Shown piece after piece: positions 1-7,337 of a DNA stretch of 19,347 nucleotides. The number at the start of each line of letters is the position of its first letter. The stretch's first letter is position 1. The translations under genes and the position numbers were made by a program. Source of the DNA: Myxococcales bacterium (GTDB taxonomy: Bacteria; Myxococcota; Myxococcia; Myxococcales; Myxococcaceae); the NCBI GenBank assembly GCA_003153055.1, contig PMBV01000240.1, positions 1-19,347 on the forward strand. The letters are read 5' to 3'. Under the pieces are notes generated by a model. That model was given only the letters and a program-made list of their open reading frames with translations. It had not been told where the DNA came from and did no database searches.

Positions 1-395
1 CGCAGTGAGCACACGTGAGGGGCACGAGCCCGACCCTGCACCCCTCGGCCGACCGGCAGTGGTGCTGCTGATGCTCGCCCGGAGCCCCGGCCTCGCTCCC
101 AGAACTCGAAGCCGCAGTGGGAGCAATCATCGAGCCTTCGTCGCACTCGAGAAGGACTGTTGGTGGCGGCACAGGTCCGTGGCTGGCGGGGGTGAGGGCC
201 AAATGGAAGAGCAGCTTCCTTTCCTGAGCGCCGCCTGCGCCTCAGGCCACGCGCCGCGCCCAGCTCCGGTGCGCTGGTTCGGAAGGTCCCGTCATGGGCG
301 GCGGAGGGCACGCGCGTGGATGAAATGCACCCGATGGCGTGTGACGAGAGAACTGAGCTGCACAAAATCGACGTTTTTGGTGCTTCCCATGCGTC
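1..395. other. Stretch without a supportable gene
   Basis: No reading frame here gives a recognisable protein on either strand; the open frames are rich in Arg, Pro and Ser, as expected from out-of-frame high-GC DNA. On the minus strand a 35-codon frame (399 to 292) begins with an ATG that overlaps the stop of the decayed gene next to it (ATGA), directly after a GGAGG, which could be the start of a lost downstream gene or chance. It also holds one copy of a 29-base repeat (245-273). I see no promoter or RNA gene that I would defend. Confidence 0.5.
245..273. repeat. Direct repeat, copy 1 (29 bases)
   Basis: The first 21 bases (GGCCACGCGCCGCGCCCAGC plus T) are identical to those starting at 976. 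The following eight bases match with two differences. Both copies lie in the gene-poor left end and have the same orientation, about 730 bases apart. Neither copy is part of a recognisable gene. Confidence 0.55.
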
Positions 396-722
396 TCATT
401 CCTCCCGAAGACCCAGCGCGGGCAGGCGAGTGTCGGCCAGCCGCGGCGCCTCGCTCTCGGGGGCGCGCTCGGCCACCAGGTGCCAGGCCGCCGTCTGGGC
501 GTCATCAGGTCGGCCAAGCAACTTGAGCGCATCCCTTCTCCCACGAAGGAAGAGCCCATTCCGGCGGCTGGGGGACCGCAAGATCGAGTCCGCGCTCAAC
601 GACCGCCTGCGCCTCATCGACTCCCCTGCCTCGGTGAGCGGCTCGGGCTTCCCTGGAATGGTTCGAACAGCGTCGAGGCTGGCGGGATGCTTGCCCGTCC
701 TCTCACTCATCTGCGAGCCCAT
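396..722 (-). pseudogene. Decayed 3' end of a TPR-like gene (frameshifted)
   Basis: Reading the minus strand, the last about 45 codons before the TGA at 396-398 have strong G/C in third positions and encode a plausible TPR-like helical end (LLGRPDDAQTAAWHLVAERA, then ESEAPRLADTRLPALG). Just upstream that frame loses coding character. A second frame over about 620 to 515 instead gives VDEAQAVVERGLDLAV and then EWALPSWEK, again TPR-like, and hits stops where the first frame becomes coding-like. Upstream again, the first frame gives a coding-like LDAVRTIPGKPEPLTEAG. This pattern suggests one ancestral gene broken by at least two frameshifts (about 620-640 and 515-545) and missing its 5' part. 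The family assignment rests on the look of the helices only. The alternative is a 108-codon unrelated open frame. Confidence 0.35.
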
Positions 723-773
723 CCTGCCCCTCTACCAAGGGCCAGCCAGGTGGGCGAGGGTCCCCGGCAACGT

Positions 774-821
774 CACCAATGGTACCATTCGCGGGCCTCG
801 CTGCAGATGTAACCATTGGTG
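774..821. repeat. Inverted repeat with AATGGT/ACCATT units
   Basis: The arms CACCAATGGT (774-783) and ACCATTGGTG (812-821) are perfect 10-base reverse complements separated by 28 bases. The left arm also forms a perfect 12-base palindrome, AATGGTACCATT (778-789). Three ACCATT half-sites within 48 bases in a non-coding, otherwise very GC-rich stretch resemble an operator or a recombination/attachment site, but no adjacent intact gene starts here, so the role is unknown. Confidence 0.5.
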
Positions 822-975
822 CTGTTGCTGGAGACCTGGCCCTCACTCGGCCTTCAATCGGGGACAATCACCTGCCGTGCAGTGGGGCTGGTCTTATCGC
901 CCACCGGCCAAGCCCCAGACGCCGCCGTTCCTCCCCGAGCCAGCTTGTCCATGTCGAACACCTGGTCGCCAACTC

Positions 976-1004
976 GGCCACGCGCCGCGCCCAGCTTCGG
1001 AGCG
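976..1004. repeat. Direct repeat, copy 2 (29 bases)
   Basis: Partner of the repeat at 245-273: 27 of 29 bases are the same, the first 21 without a mismatch. It sits about 35 bases beyond the acylase stop codon. The similarity ends abruptly on both sides. Confidence 0.55.
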
Positions 1005-1037
1005 CAGCGTCGGGAGCTCAGACGCGCACGCGACCGC

Positions 1038-3209
1038 CTACTTCAGGCGCTTGTATCGCCCCCTGAGCCAGTTCTGAAAATCGCTCAGGTAGTACCGCGA
1101 GAACCGCCGGTCCGACGGGCCTCCTGGCAAGGTCGTCTCGATGCCGTCCCTCGAGAAGTCGGCGATCATCCGGTACGACGGGCTGATGGTCGACGCTCTC
1201 CCCCCGCTGCGGAAAATCTGCCCCTGGGGAATGGTGGCCCGGCTCCCGGGCAGGGAATAGGGCCCGCGATCAAAGCCAAACAGCAGCGGCAGTTTCCCGC
1301 CGAACAGCAGGTGCACCAGGGTCACCTTCCGCGTCTCCCCGTACGGCACGACGGCCTTCGCCAACCCCTCGGCGATGGCCCGGCGGAACAGTGCCTCCCG
1401 CGAGCTGCCCTGGTACCAGGCCGACTCAGCCCTCATCAGCACCGCGTCGAACTGGCCGTAGTAATCGTTGAACAACACCGTCTCTCGCATCAGGTGGCGC
1501 ACCACGTCGCGGCCGAAGCCATGCTCGCCGAACACCACCTCGAGGAGCGCGAGGTAGATCGACTCGAAGACCGTGGCGCCCTTCGAGCCCGGCTCATACC
1601 TGCAGTCCCACTCCCGCAGCAGCGCAGCGTTGGCGTCAGCCTCTGGGAGCAGCGGGCCTATGAGAGCCATCAACCGAACCGCCTGAAGGGAAAGCAAATC
1701 GAAGTGCATCGTCTTCATCCACTCCGAGTCGAGCTTCCCCCGGCGCTCCTCGAGCATCGCGGCGATGCGCTCGGCCCGGTACGAGGCCATGGGCAAGTTG
1801 ATGGGCTTGGCCTTTCCGAACCCGTTGAGGTCGTCGTTGGCGGTGACGATGTAGCCCTCGGGCGGGTTGTACCGTGACGGCAACTCCTGGGGGTCGACGA
1901 AGCCCTGAGGGTTGGCGGCCGAATCCCAGCCAGGCCGAGGCACGAGCCCACTCACGCCCTCGCCTCGCCGCCACATCCGCCCCGACATCTGGTAGCCGAT
2001 GTTTCCTGCCGCATCGGCGGCGACCCAATTGAACGGGAGCGCCTCCAGCTTGCGAAAGCAGGCCAGGGCCTGGGTCACCTCGGAGGCGAAGGGCACGCCC
2101 AACATCCCGGCGAAGTCACCGGCCCCGCTGCCCTTGGCCGCCGACCAACTCTGCACCAGGTAGTGGCCCTCCACCCACGGGTCACCCTCGAGAATTCCAT
2201 GCTCGTTCTCGAAGAACCGCTCGACCAGCTCCCCGCCCTTCTTGAGGAGAATTCGCTCCTCGCGCACCAGGAAGGGCACCCACTGCTCGCCCCGGCGGTA
2301 GCACCCGTCGCGACAGTGCTCGACCCGGAAGTCGATCATGTCCATGAACGAGAACGTCACGCCCCAGGCCACGTCAGGGCTGCGGCCGATGGCCAGCACC
2401 GGCGCACCCGGGAGGCTCGCACCCTGAACACTCCGGCCGGCGATCCGCAGCACCGCCTCGTACCAGATGGCGGGAATCCGGTTCACCTCGAGGTGTGGGT
2501 CGTTGCAGAGAATCGGCTGCCCCAGGGCCGTCATCGAGCCGGCCACCGCCCAGTTGTTACTCGCCGTCATCCGAGGAACGACCCGCAGCCACTTGGCGAC
2601 CTCGGGGACCACCGGAGGCGCCAGCTTCACCTTCTCGAGGAGCGCCACGTCGACCCGCTCGGTCAAATAGGGGAACAGCTCCTTGAGCCGCGCCTCGTCC
2701 ACGCCCTGCTGCACCAGCTGGACGATGAGCTTCTCCATGTTTCCCTGGGCGTCGGCCAACCCGAGGAACCCCATCATCTTGGCCAGCACCATGGAGTCGA
2801 CCGGCCGCCAGGGCTCGGGACGAACTCCGAGGAGCTTGAGCTCGAAGACCGTGCCACCATCTCTGAGCCCCTGGTTCACTCCGTCGGCGTAGGCCTCGAC
2901 CAGCGCGCGGTCCGTGGGCTCGAGTCGAGCGACCTCCGCGGCGGCGTCGACCTCGAACTTCATCTTGCGCATGAAGCGATCGACGGCGATCAGCTCCGCG
3001 TCGGCCGCCAGCAGCTCGGACGCTCGGCCCTGGAGCAAAATACGGGTGAGCAGCATCTGGAGCTGTCGATCCCGGGCGTGGATCCACCCCAGCCCTCGCA
3101 CCGCGTCCTCGTAGGAGCCAGCGGAGATCTCCGGAATCCCGTGCTCGTTCCGCTCGACGACAATCTCTCCCGCGCCACCCTCGAAACGCTTCTCCAGCCT
3201 GCTGGCCAT
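1038..3209 (-). CDS. Penicillin acylase family protein (peptidase S45, Ntn hydrolase)
   Basis: A 723-residue protein that should hydrolyse an amide bond in an acylated substrate; members act on penicillins, acyl-homoserine lactones or other N-acyl compounds, and the substrate here cannot be told. The N-terminal S45 signature is clear (HGIPEI, then GLGWIHARDRQLQM). The sequence TASNNWAVAG at about residue 217 carries the Ser expected to become the N-terminal nucleophile after self-cleavage, followed by NDPHLE. Length suits the family. I start at the ATG at 3209 because an AGGAG lies 5-6 bases upstream; a GTG at 3239 is also open but has a poor ribosome site. No signal peptide or membrane segment is seen with either start, which is unusual since many relatives are periplasmic. 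It follows the TetR gene by 77 bases on the same strand and is probably controlled with it. Confidence 0.93.
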   Translation of the reverse strand: MASRLEKRFEGGAGEIVVERNEHGIPEISAGSYEDAVRGLGWIHARDRQLQMLLTRILLQGRASELLAADAELIAVDRFMRKMKFEVDAAAEVARLEPTDRALVEAYADGVNQGLRDGGTVFELKLLGVRPEPWRPVDSMVLAKMMGFLGLADAQGNMEKLIVQLVQQGVDEARLKELFPYLTERVDVALLEKVKLAPPVVPEVAKWLRVVPRMTASNNWAVAGSMTALGQPILCNDPHLEVNRIPAIWYEAVLRIAGRSVQGASLPGAPVLAIGRSPDVAWGVTFSFMDMIDFRVEHCRDGCYRRGEQWVPFLVREERILLKKGGELVERFFENEHGILEGDPWVEGHYLVQSWSAAKGSGAGDFAGMLGVPFASEVTQALACFRKLEALPFNWVAADAAGNIGYQMSGRMWRRGEGVSGLVPRPGWDSAANPQGFVDPQELPSRYNPPEGYIVTANDDLNGFGKAKPINLPMASYRAERIAAMLEERRGKLDSEWMKTMHFDLLSLQAVRLMALIGPLLPEADANAALLREWDCRYEPGSKGATVFESIYLALLEVVFGEHGFGRDVVRHLMRETVLFNDYYGQFDAVLMRAESAWYQGSSREALFRRAIAEGLAKAVVPYGETRKVTLVHLLFGGKLPLLFGFDRGPYSLPGSRATIPQGQIFRSGGRASTISPSYRMIADFSRDGIETTLPGGPSDRRFSRYYLSDFQNWLRGRYKRLK

Positions 3210-3244
3210 GCCGACTCCTGGGCCGTGGAAACCGACCACGAAGC

Positions 3245-3262
3245 TACACTCTAATCGATGTA
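3245..3262. promoter_or_regulatory. Possible operator upstream of the acylase gene
   Basis: The gap between the TetR stop and the acylase start contains an AT-richer patch with TACA (3245-3248) and TGTA (3259-3262) as inverted ends, with ATCGAT inside. TetR-family proteins often bind imperfect palindromes next to their own or neighbouring genes, so this is a candidate. The arms are only four bases long, so it may be chance. Confidence 0.2.
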
Positions 3263-3286
3263 ATCCATGAGGACTGAAGTCACGCG

Positions 3287-3865
3287 CTACCGGCGGCCGG
3301 AGCTCTGCTGGCTGGCGCTGATGGCCCCGCGCGTCATCACCCGAAAGCGCTCCGACAGCACCGAGGGCTCCATGCTCCGCGGCGCCTCGAGCCAGCCCAG
3401 GAGCAGGTCGACGAACCCACCGCTCACGTACCTGGCGAGGAGCGGCCGGTTGGCTGCGTCGACGCCGAGCGCGGTGAGCTCGGCATCGGTCATGGTGGTC
3501 ACGAGGTCTCTGAACCGACGTTGAATCGCCTGACCGCTCTTCCGCCCGACCACCGCTCGCATGAGCGGCGCGTTGTCACGGACGTGCTCGAGGAGCGCCT
3601 CGACGAAGGCGAACTGGCCGGGCGCTCCCCCCATGTGGCCCTGGAGCGCCTCGTGCAGCTCGTCAAAGCCGCTGAGCAACAGGTCCTCCTTGTCGGCGAA
3701 GTGCAGGTAGAACGTGGAGCGCCCCACGTCGGCGTGGGAACAGACGTCGAGGATGCTCACGTCTTCCCAGCCCCGCTCGAGGGTGAGGGCGACCAGCGAA
3801 TCTCGCAGGAGCCGGCGCGTCCTCCGAACCCGGCGGTCTGTCGAGCCCTGCTTGGTCGCCTTCAT
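3287..3865 (-). CDS. TetR/AcrR family transcriptional regulator
   Basis: A 192-residue regulator of usual TetR length. Residues about 14-60 form the DNA-binding domain: RRTRRLLRDSLVALTLERGW, then the helix-turn-helix ILDVCSHADVGRSTFYLHF, followed by the typical KEDLL. The C-terminal ligand/dimer domain (about 75-185) is not conserved enough to predict an effector. The start ATG overlaps the stop of the upstream kinase gene (ATGA at 3865-3862) and has no strong ribosome site of its own, so translation probably depends on the kinase gene. The acylase gene follows after 77 bases. It likely represses its own operon, the acylase, or both; that is inference from position. Confidence 0.93.
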   Translation of the reverse strand: MKATKQGSTDRRVRRTRRLLRDSLVALTLERGWEDVSILDVCSHADVGRSTFYLHFADKEDLLLSGFDELHEALQGHMGGAPGQFAFVEALLEHVRDNAPLMRAVVGRKSGQAIQRRFRDLVTTMTDAELTALGVDAANRPLLARYVSGGFVDLLLGWLEAPRSMEPSVLSERFRVMTRGAISASQQSSGRR

Positions 3866-5757
3866 GCTGGAGTGCGCTGACGGTCGAGGGCCGCCCGCAC
3901 TCGCTGGAGGAGAACCGAGGGCGTGAAGGGCTTGGGCAGAAAGTCGATGTCGGAGCCGATGACGCCATCGGTGGAGAGGCGATCGGCCGGGTAGCCCGAC
4001 GTGAACAGCACCGGAATGGTCCCGCGCTCCCTTCGGGCGAGCTCCGCCACCATGAGACCATCGCCTCGAGGCAGCACCACATCGGTCACCACGAGATCCA
4101 ACTTCAGCTCGTGGTCGCCGAGGAGCCGCTTGGCCGTCTCACCTTCGGCGGCCATCACCACGCGATAGCCGGCACTCACGAGGGCATTCTCGGCCACGTG
4201 CCGCACCATGGGGTCGTCCTCGACGAGGAGAATGCGCTCGTGCACGACTGGCCGTGGCGCCTCGAGGACCGGCTCGCGCGGCTTCACGGTGGGCTGGCAC
4301 CGCGGGAAGAACACCTCGAAGACCGAGCCTTGGCCTGGGTTGCTGCGCACCTCGACGCGGCCGTGGTGCTGCTGGACGATGCCGTGCACCGTGGCCAGCC
4401 CCAGCCCGGTGCCCTTGCCGCTGGGCTTGGTGGTGAAGAACGGCTCGAAGAGGTGCGGCAGGGCGTCGGGTGAGATGCCCACCCCGGAGTCACGCACCAC
4501 CAGGTGCACCAGCTCATCGGCGCCCTCGCTCGCGCTGCTCCGGACGTTGGCCGTCTCGATGGTGATGGTTCCTCCCCCGGGCATGGCGTCGCGGGCGTTC
4601 ACGACCAAGTTGAAGAGCACCTGGTCGACCTGGCCCGCGTCGCACATCACCGGCCACAGCGGCGACTCGAGCGTGAGGACGAGCTCGATGTCTTCGCCCA
4701 CCAGGCGGCGGATGATCTTCTCGCTCGCTCGCACCTGGGCCGTCAGGTCGAGGCTGGCCGGCGCGACGACCTCCTTCCGGGCGAAGGCGACGAGCTGCCG
4801 GGTCAGCCCCCGCGCCCGCTCGGCAGCGGCGACAATTTCCCCCAGGTACTCGGCGCCCGAGTCCGACGTCTTCCCATGGAGCAGCTCGGTGCACGAGAGG
4901 ATGACGGTCAGGAGGTTGTTGAAGTCATGGGCCACGCCGCCAGCGAGGCGGCCGACCGACTCCAGCTTCTGGGCCTGGAGGAACTGCTCCTCGATGCGAA
5001 CCTGCTCGGTCACGTCGCGGGTGTTGACCACCACGCCGCCCACCGCGGGGTCGTCGCAGGCGTTCTGTACGATGGCGTCGACCAGACGGTAGGTGCCGTT
5101 CTTGTGGCGCTGCCTGAAGCGAATGCGGTCGCCAGCTCCCGGCACGGCCAAGAGCCGCTTGAAGGTCGCGATGAGGCGAGGCTGGTCTTCTGGGTGAGTC
5201 GCCTCGGCGACCTTGAGCGCGAGGGCCTCTTCCTCGGTGAACCCGAGCACCGCCGTCACGCCACTACTGACGAAAATACGCCGGCCGTCGCGGGCCAGCA
5301 CGCTGGTGATGTCGGCCGACTCCTCGAGGACCTTGCGGAAGAAGGCCTCGCGCCGCTCCAGCGCCGCGTCGACCTGACGGGCCTGAGTGACGTCGCGCCC
5401 AATCACTGCCAGCGCGTGAGGGTTCTCGTCACGGAGCAGCGAGGTGATGGTGACCTGGAGTTGCAGGTCTCCGCCCAGGGAGCCCTCGAGCATCGCGCGA
5501 CCGTCGACCGTCGCTTGGGCGTAGGCTCGAGTCCAACGGGTGGCTGCCTCCGGGGTCCGGTACATCGCCACGGGGAGCATCCCCAGCTCGGCCGTCACCT
5601 TCGAGCCAGTGGACAGTGCTTCCCGAAGCTGGCGGTTGAAGGCGAGGAGCCGATAGTCCTTGGCATCGACGACCCAGACGAGATCGCTCGAGCAGTCGAG
5701 CACCTCACGGAGGAGGGAGCCGTTCTCGGAGATTTCGAGGGTTCGATCGGTGGTCAC
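3862..5757 (-). CDS. PAS-domain hybrid sensor histidine kinase with C-terminal receiver
   Basis: About 631 residues. Two PAS regions (about 15-125 and 140-250, each followed by a RDVT-type linker) lead into a HisKA domain with phospho-acceptor His277 in GGVAHDFNNLL. The HATPase domain shows N387 (VNARDAMPGGG), D423 (DSGVGI), and the later FEPFFTTK and GKGTGLGLATVHGIV segments. A receiver follows: RILLVEDDPM with D514/D515, phospho-acceptor D559 in VVTDVVLP, T586 in FTSGYP and K609 in LPKPF. No membrane segment is present, so it senses a cytoplasmic signal. I choose the GTG at 5757 because GGGAG lies nine bases upstream; the frame stays open to a TTG at 5835. The H-box and terminal receiver resemble the soluble kinases common in myxobacteria. 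The end overlaps the TetR start by four bases. No DNA-binding output domain is present. Confidence 0.95.
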   Translation of the reverse strand: MTTDRTLEISENGSLLREVLDCSSDLVWVVDAKDYRLLAFNRQLREALSTGSKVTAELGMLPVAMYRTPEAATRWTRAYAQATVDGRAMLEGSLGGDLQLQVTITSLLRDENPHALAVIGRDVTQARQVDAALERREAFFRKVLEESADITSVLARDGRRIFVSSGVTAVLGFTEEEALALKVAEATHPEDQPRLIATFKRLLAVPGAGDRIRFRQRHKNGTYRLVDAIVQNACDDPAVGGVVVNTRDVTEQVRIEEQFLQAQKLESVGRLAGGVAHDFNNLLTVILSCTELLHGKTSDSGAEYLGEIVAAAERARGLTRQLVAFARKEVVAPASLDLTAQVRASEKIIRRLVGEDIELVLTLESPLWPVMCDAGQVDQVLFNLVVNARDAMPGGGTITIETANVRSSASEGADELVHLVVRDSGVGISPDALPHLFEPFFTTKPSGKGTGLGLATVHGIVQQHHGRVEVRSNPGQGSVFEVFFPRCQPTVKPREPVLEAPRPVVHERILLVEDDPMVRHVAENALVSAGYRVVMAAEGETAKRLLGDHELKLDLVVTDVVLPRGDGLMVAELARRERGTIPVLFTSGYPADRLSTDGVIGSDIDFLPKPFTPSVLLQRVRAALDRQRTPA

Positions 5758-5892
5758 CAGGTGTATCTCCCGTTTCCCCCGCGGCTCGGGATTGGACTCT
5801 GCCCGGCCGAGGCCGTCAACAACGAGTCGACGCAACGGCGATGACGCCAGCCCCCCGAGTCAACCTCGCCCCAACCCGCGAGCAGCCCGACG

Positions 5893-6570
5893 TCACCGGG
5901 CCCCAGCATCGGAGGGCGAGACCTCGAGCCGGTCATCGAGCGCGATGGGCCCGACGGTCTGGCGGAAGACCTCCCAGAGCACCTGGCGATGCTCGGCCTC
6001 GGTGACCGCTCCCTCGAGAACCAGCCCCGCCCCCACGTAGCGCGCCGCCACCGGCGAACGAGAACGCCCCTTGAGCCCGTCGATCAAGCGCTTGAGCTGC
6101 CCCTGCAGGACCGAGGCCTCGAAGGTCAGCTCGAGGTGTCGCGCCTCGAAGGCATCGGTCTCGAGGAGCGCCAGCAACGCTCCGCGGCACCCCTCGCCGC
6201 GCAGGTGGACCTTGAGCTTCACGTCTTCCAGCGGCGTCGACTCGAGCCCAGGGCACGCCTTCTGCGCCGCGGCGAAGGTGGCCGGCTCGAGCACCGGCGC
6301 CGTCCCCACCCTCACCCGCCAGACCGCCACCCGCCCCTCGGCGCCCAGGAGCACCAGCGTCCTCCCGGGCTTGAGGCCGGTGACCAGCAACTCCTGCGAG
6401 CCATCGAGCCACTCCACGGTGGCGACGCCGGGGTCCTCGACCTGGGCCCAGTCGAGGCGCGGCAGGCGCACGAATTTCTCCTTGCCCACCGGCACGTCAT
6501 GCACCCAATCGACCGGCCACGCCGCCACGGGCGAGGCGAGCAACACGAGCACCACTCCCAACGGTCGCAC
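5893..6570 (-). CDS. Exported protein with pilus/secretin N-domain-like region
   Basis: A 225-residue protein. A hydrophobic stretch (GVVLVLLASPVAA, residues 5-17) and probable cleavage before WPVDW indicate export. Residues about 25-90 (VPVGKEKFVRLPRLDWAQVE, VATVEWLDGSQELLVTG, LKPGRTLVLLG) resemble the N-terminal domain of CpaC/RcpA-type pilus secretins. The rest lacks a secretin barrel, so this is not a full secretin. The C-terminal part (VAARYVGAGLVLEGAVTEAE) resembles a BON-like fold. The GTG start has little ribosome site, and the gene begins 26 bases after the PilZ gene on the same strand, so co-transcription is likely. A role in envelope or pilus assembly is inferred only from the domain likeness. 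Confidence 0.72.
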   Translation of the reverse strand: MRPLGVVLVLLASPVAAWPVDWVHDVPVGKEKFVRLPRLDWAQVEDPGVATVEWLDGSQELLVTGLKPGRTLVLLGAEGRVAVWRVRVGTAPVLEPATFAAAQKACPGLESTPLEDVKLKVHLRGEGCRGALLALLETDAFEARHLELTFEASVLQGQLKRLIDGLKGRSRSPVAARYVGAGLVLEGAVTEAEHRQVLWEVFRQTVGPIALDDRLEVSPSDAGAR

Positions 6571-6596
6571 GGGCTCGTCTTGCTACGGCGCTTCCG

Positions 6597-7202
6597 TCAC
6601 TGCAACAACGCGCTCAAGGCGTTGGTGGCGTTGGTGACGTCGAGGAACATGAAGGCCATGCCATGGCGGCCCTGTTGATCCGGCACCACGTGCACCACGC
6701 GCGACTCGAAGGCCAGCCGGCGGTTGGCGAACGCGAAGTCGAACTCCACCGTGACGATGCTGTTGAGCGGGTAGGCCTTCTCGGCCCACAGAAACGCGCC
6801 CCCGCGCTTGAGCTCTCGCTCCCACGCATCGCGGAAGGAGTCCATCGAGTCGAACACCACCTGGAGGTGCGTCTGGTCTTTCAGGCCAGGAATCAGCTCG
6901 CTCATCAGCTCGGTGCCGGTCAGAAACCGCAGCCCAAAGCCCGGCCGCATGACCGTGCGGAGCTCGGGGGGCACCACCACCTGCCGCGCCACCTGCCCCT
7001 CGAAGAACATCAGCGTCTCGTCTGCCGTCGTCACCTCGACGTGCAGCCGGGTGCCAGGCTTCACTGGCGTCGTCGTGCTCACGAACATGCCCGTGGCCGA
7101 GATGTCGTTGGTCAGGCCCGTATGCGAATACGGTCGATTCTTTTCGCCGAATCGAACCTTCAGCCGACGCGCGAACCGCCGCGCTTTCCGCTTTTCACTC
7201 AT
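6597..7202 (-). CDS. PilZ domain protein, probably with a second PilZ-like half
   Basis: A 201-residue cytoplasmic protein. The first half (about 4-95) is a PilZ domain with the arginine motif RRFARR (8-13) and the DISATG motif (33-38, D-x-S-x-x-G), the two elements that bind cyclic di-GMP. Myxobacteria have many paralogues of this kind. The second half (about 135-200; FLWAEKAYPLNSIVTVEFDF, then GRHGMAFMFLDV) repeats the beta-barrel pattern without the Arg motif and may be a degenerate copy. The ATG at 7202 follows a G-rich stretch and places the Arg motif at the N terminus; a GTG at 7223 is a less likely start. It leads the short operon with the pilus-secretin-like gene, suggesting cyclic di-GMP control of surface or motility functions. 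Confidence 0.85.
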   Translation of the reverse strand: MSEKRKARRFARRLKVRFGEKNRPYSHTGLTNDISATGMFVSTTTPVKPGTRLHVEVTTADETLMFFEGQVARQVVVPPELRTVMRPGFGLRFLTGTELMSELIPGLKDQTHLQVVFDSMDSFRDAWERELKRGGAFLWAEKAYPLNSIVTVEFDFAFANRRLAFESRVVHVVPDQQGRHGMAFMFLDVTNATNALSALLQ

Positions 7203-7337
7203 TCCGGCCCCCAACCAGCGCACATCCGCGCGAAAATTACGCCACTACACTACCTGAACACACGTTTCAAGACGTCGGTATTCTCAGTGGTTACGGAAAC
7301 CAATAACAGCGCCGCCTGAGGTAACAATGGAGCCGAC
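7203..7337. promoter_or_regulatory. Divergent promoter region (PilZ operon / CorC-like gene)
   Basis: This 135-base gap separates two divergently read genes and is clearly richer in A/T than its flanks. On the minus strand TTGAAA (7270-7265) could serve as a -35 box toward the PilZ gene, but a good -10 box at 17 bases is not present. No clear sigma-70 pair is visible toward the plus-strand gene. The assignment rests on gene layout and composition. Confidence 0.4.

Larger units (their letters stand above)
723..1037. other. Non-coding stretch downstream of the acylase gene
   Basis: This lies between the acylase stop and the decayed gene. It contains an inverted repeat built on AATGGT (774-821), copy 2 of the 29-base repeat (976-1004) and a small GCGTC/GACGC hairpin (1007-1025) without a T run, which could weakly help end the acylase transcript. 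A minus-strand segment around 880-990 has coding-like codons (GRVGDQVFDMDKLARG) but runs into a stop at once and has no start, so it may be another gene scrap. No intact gene is visible. Confidence 0.45.

Noticed and set aside
5..1077. Plus-strand open frames of 173 and 253 codons at the left end
   Set aside because: No start with a ribosome site, no recognisable motif, and composition typical of non-coding high-GC DNA.
4504..5844. 446-codon plus-strand frame opposite the histidine kinase
   Set aside because: All kinase and receiver motifs are in the minus-strand frame; this is an antisense shadow.
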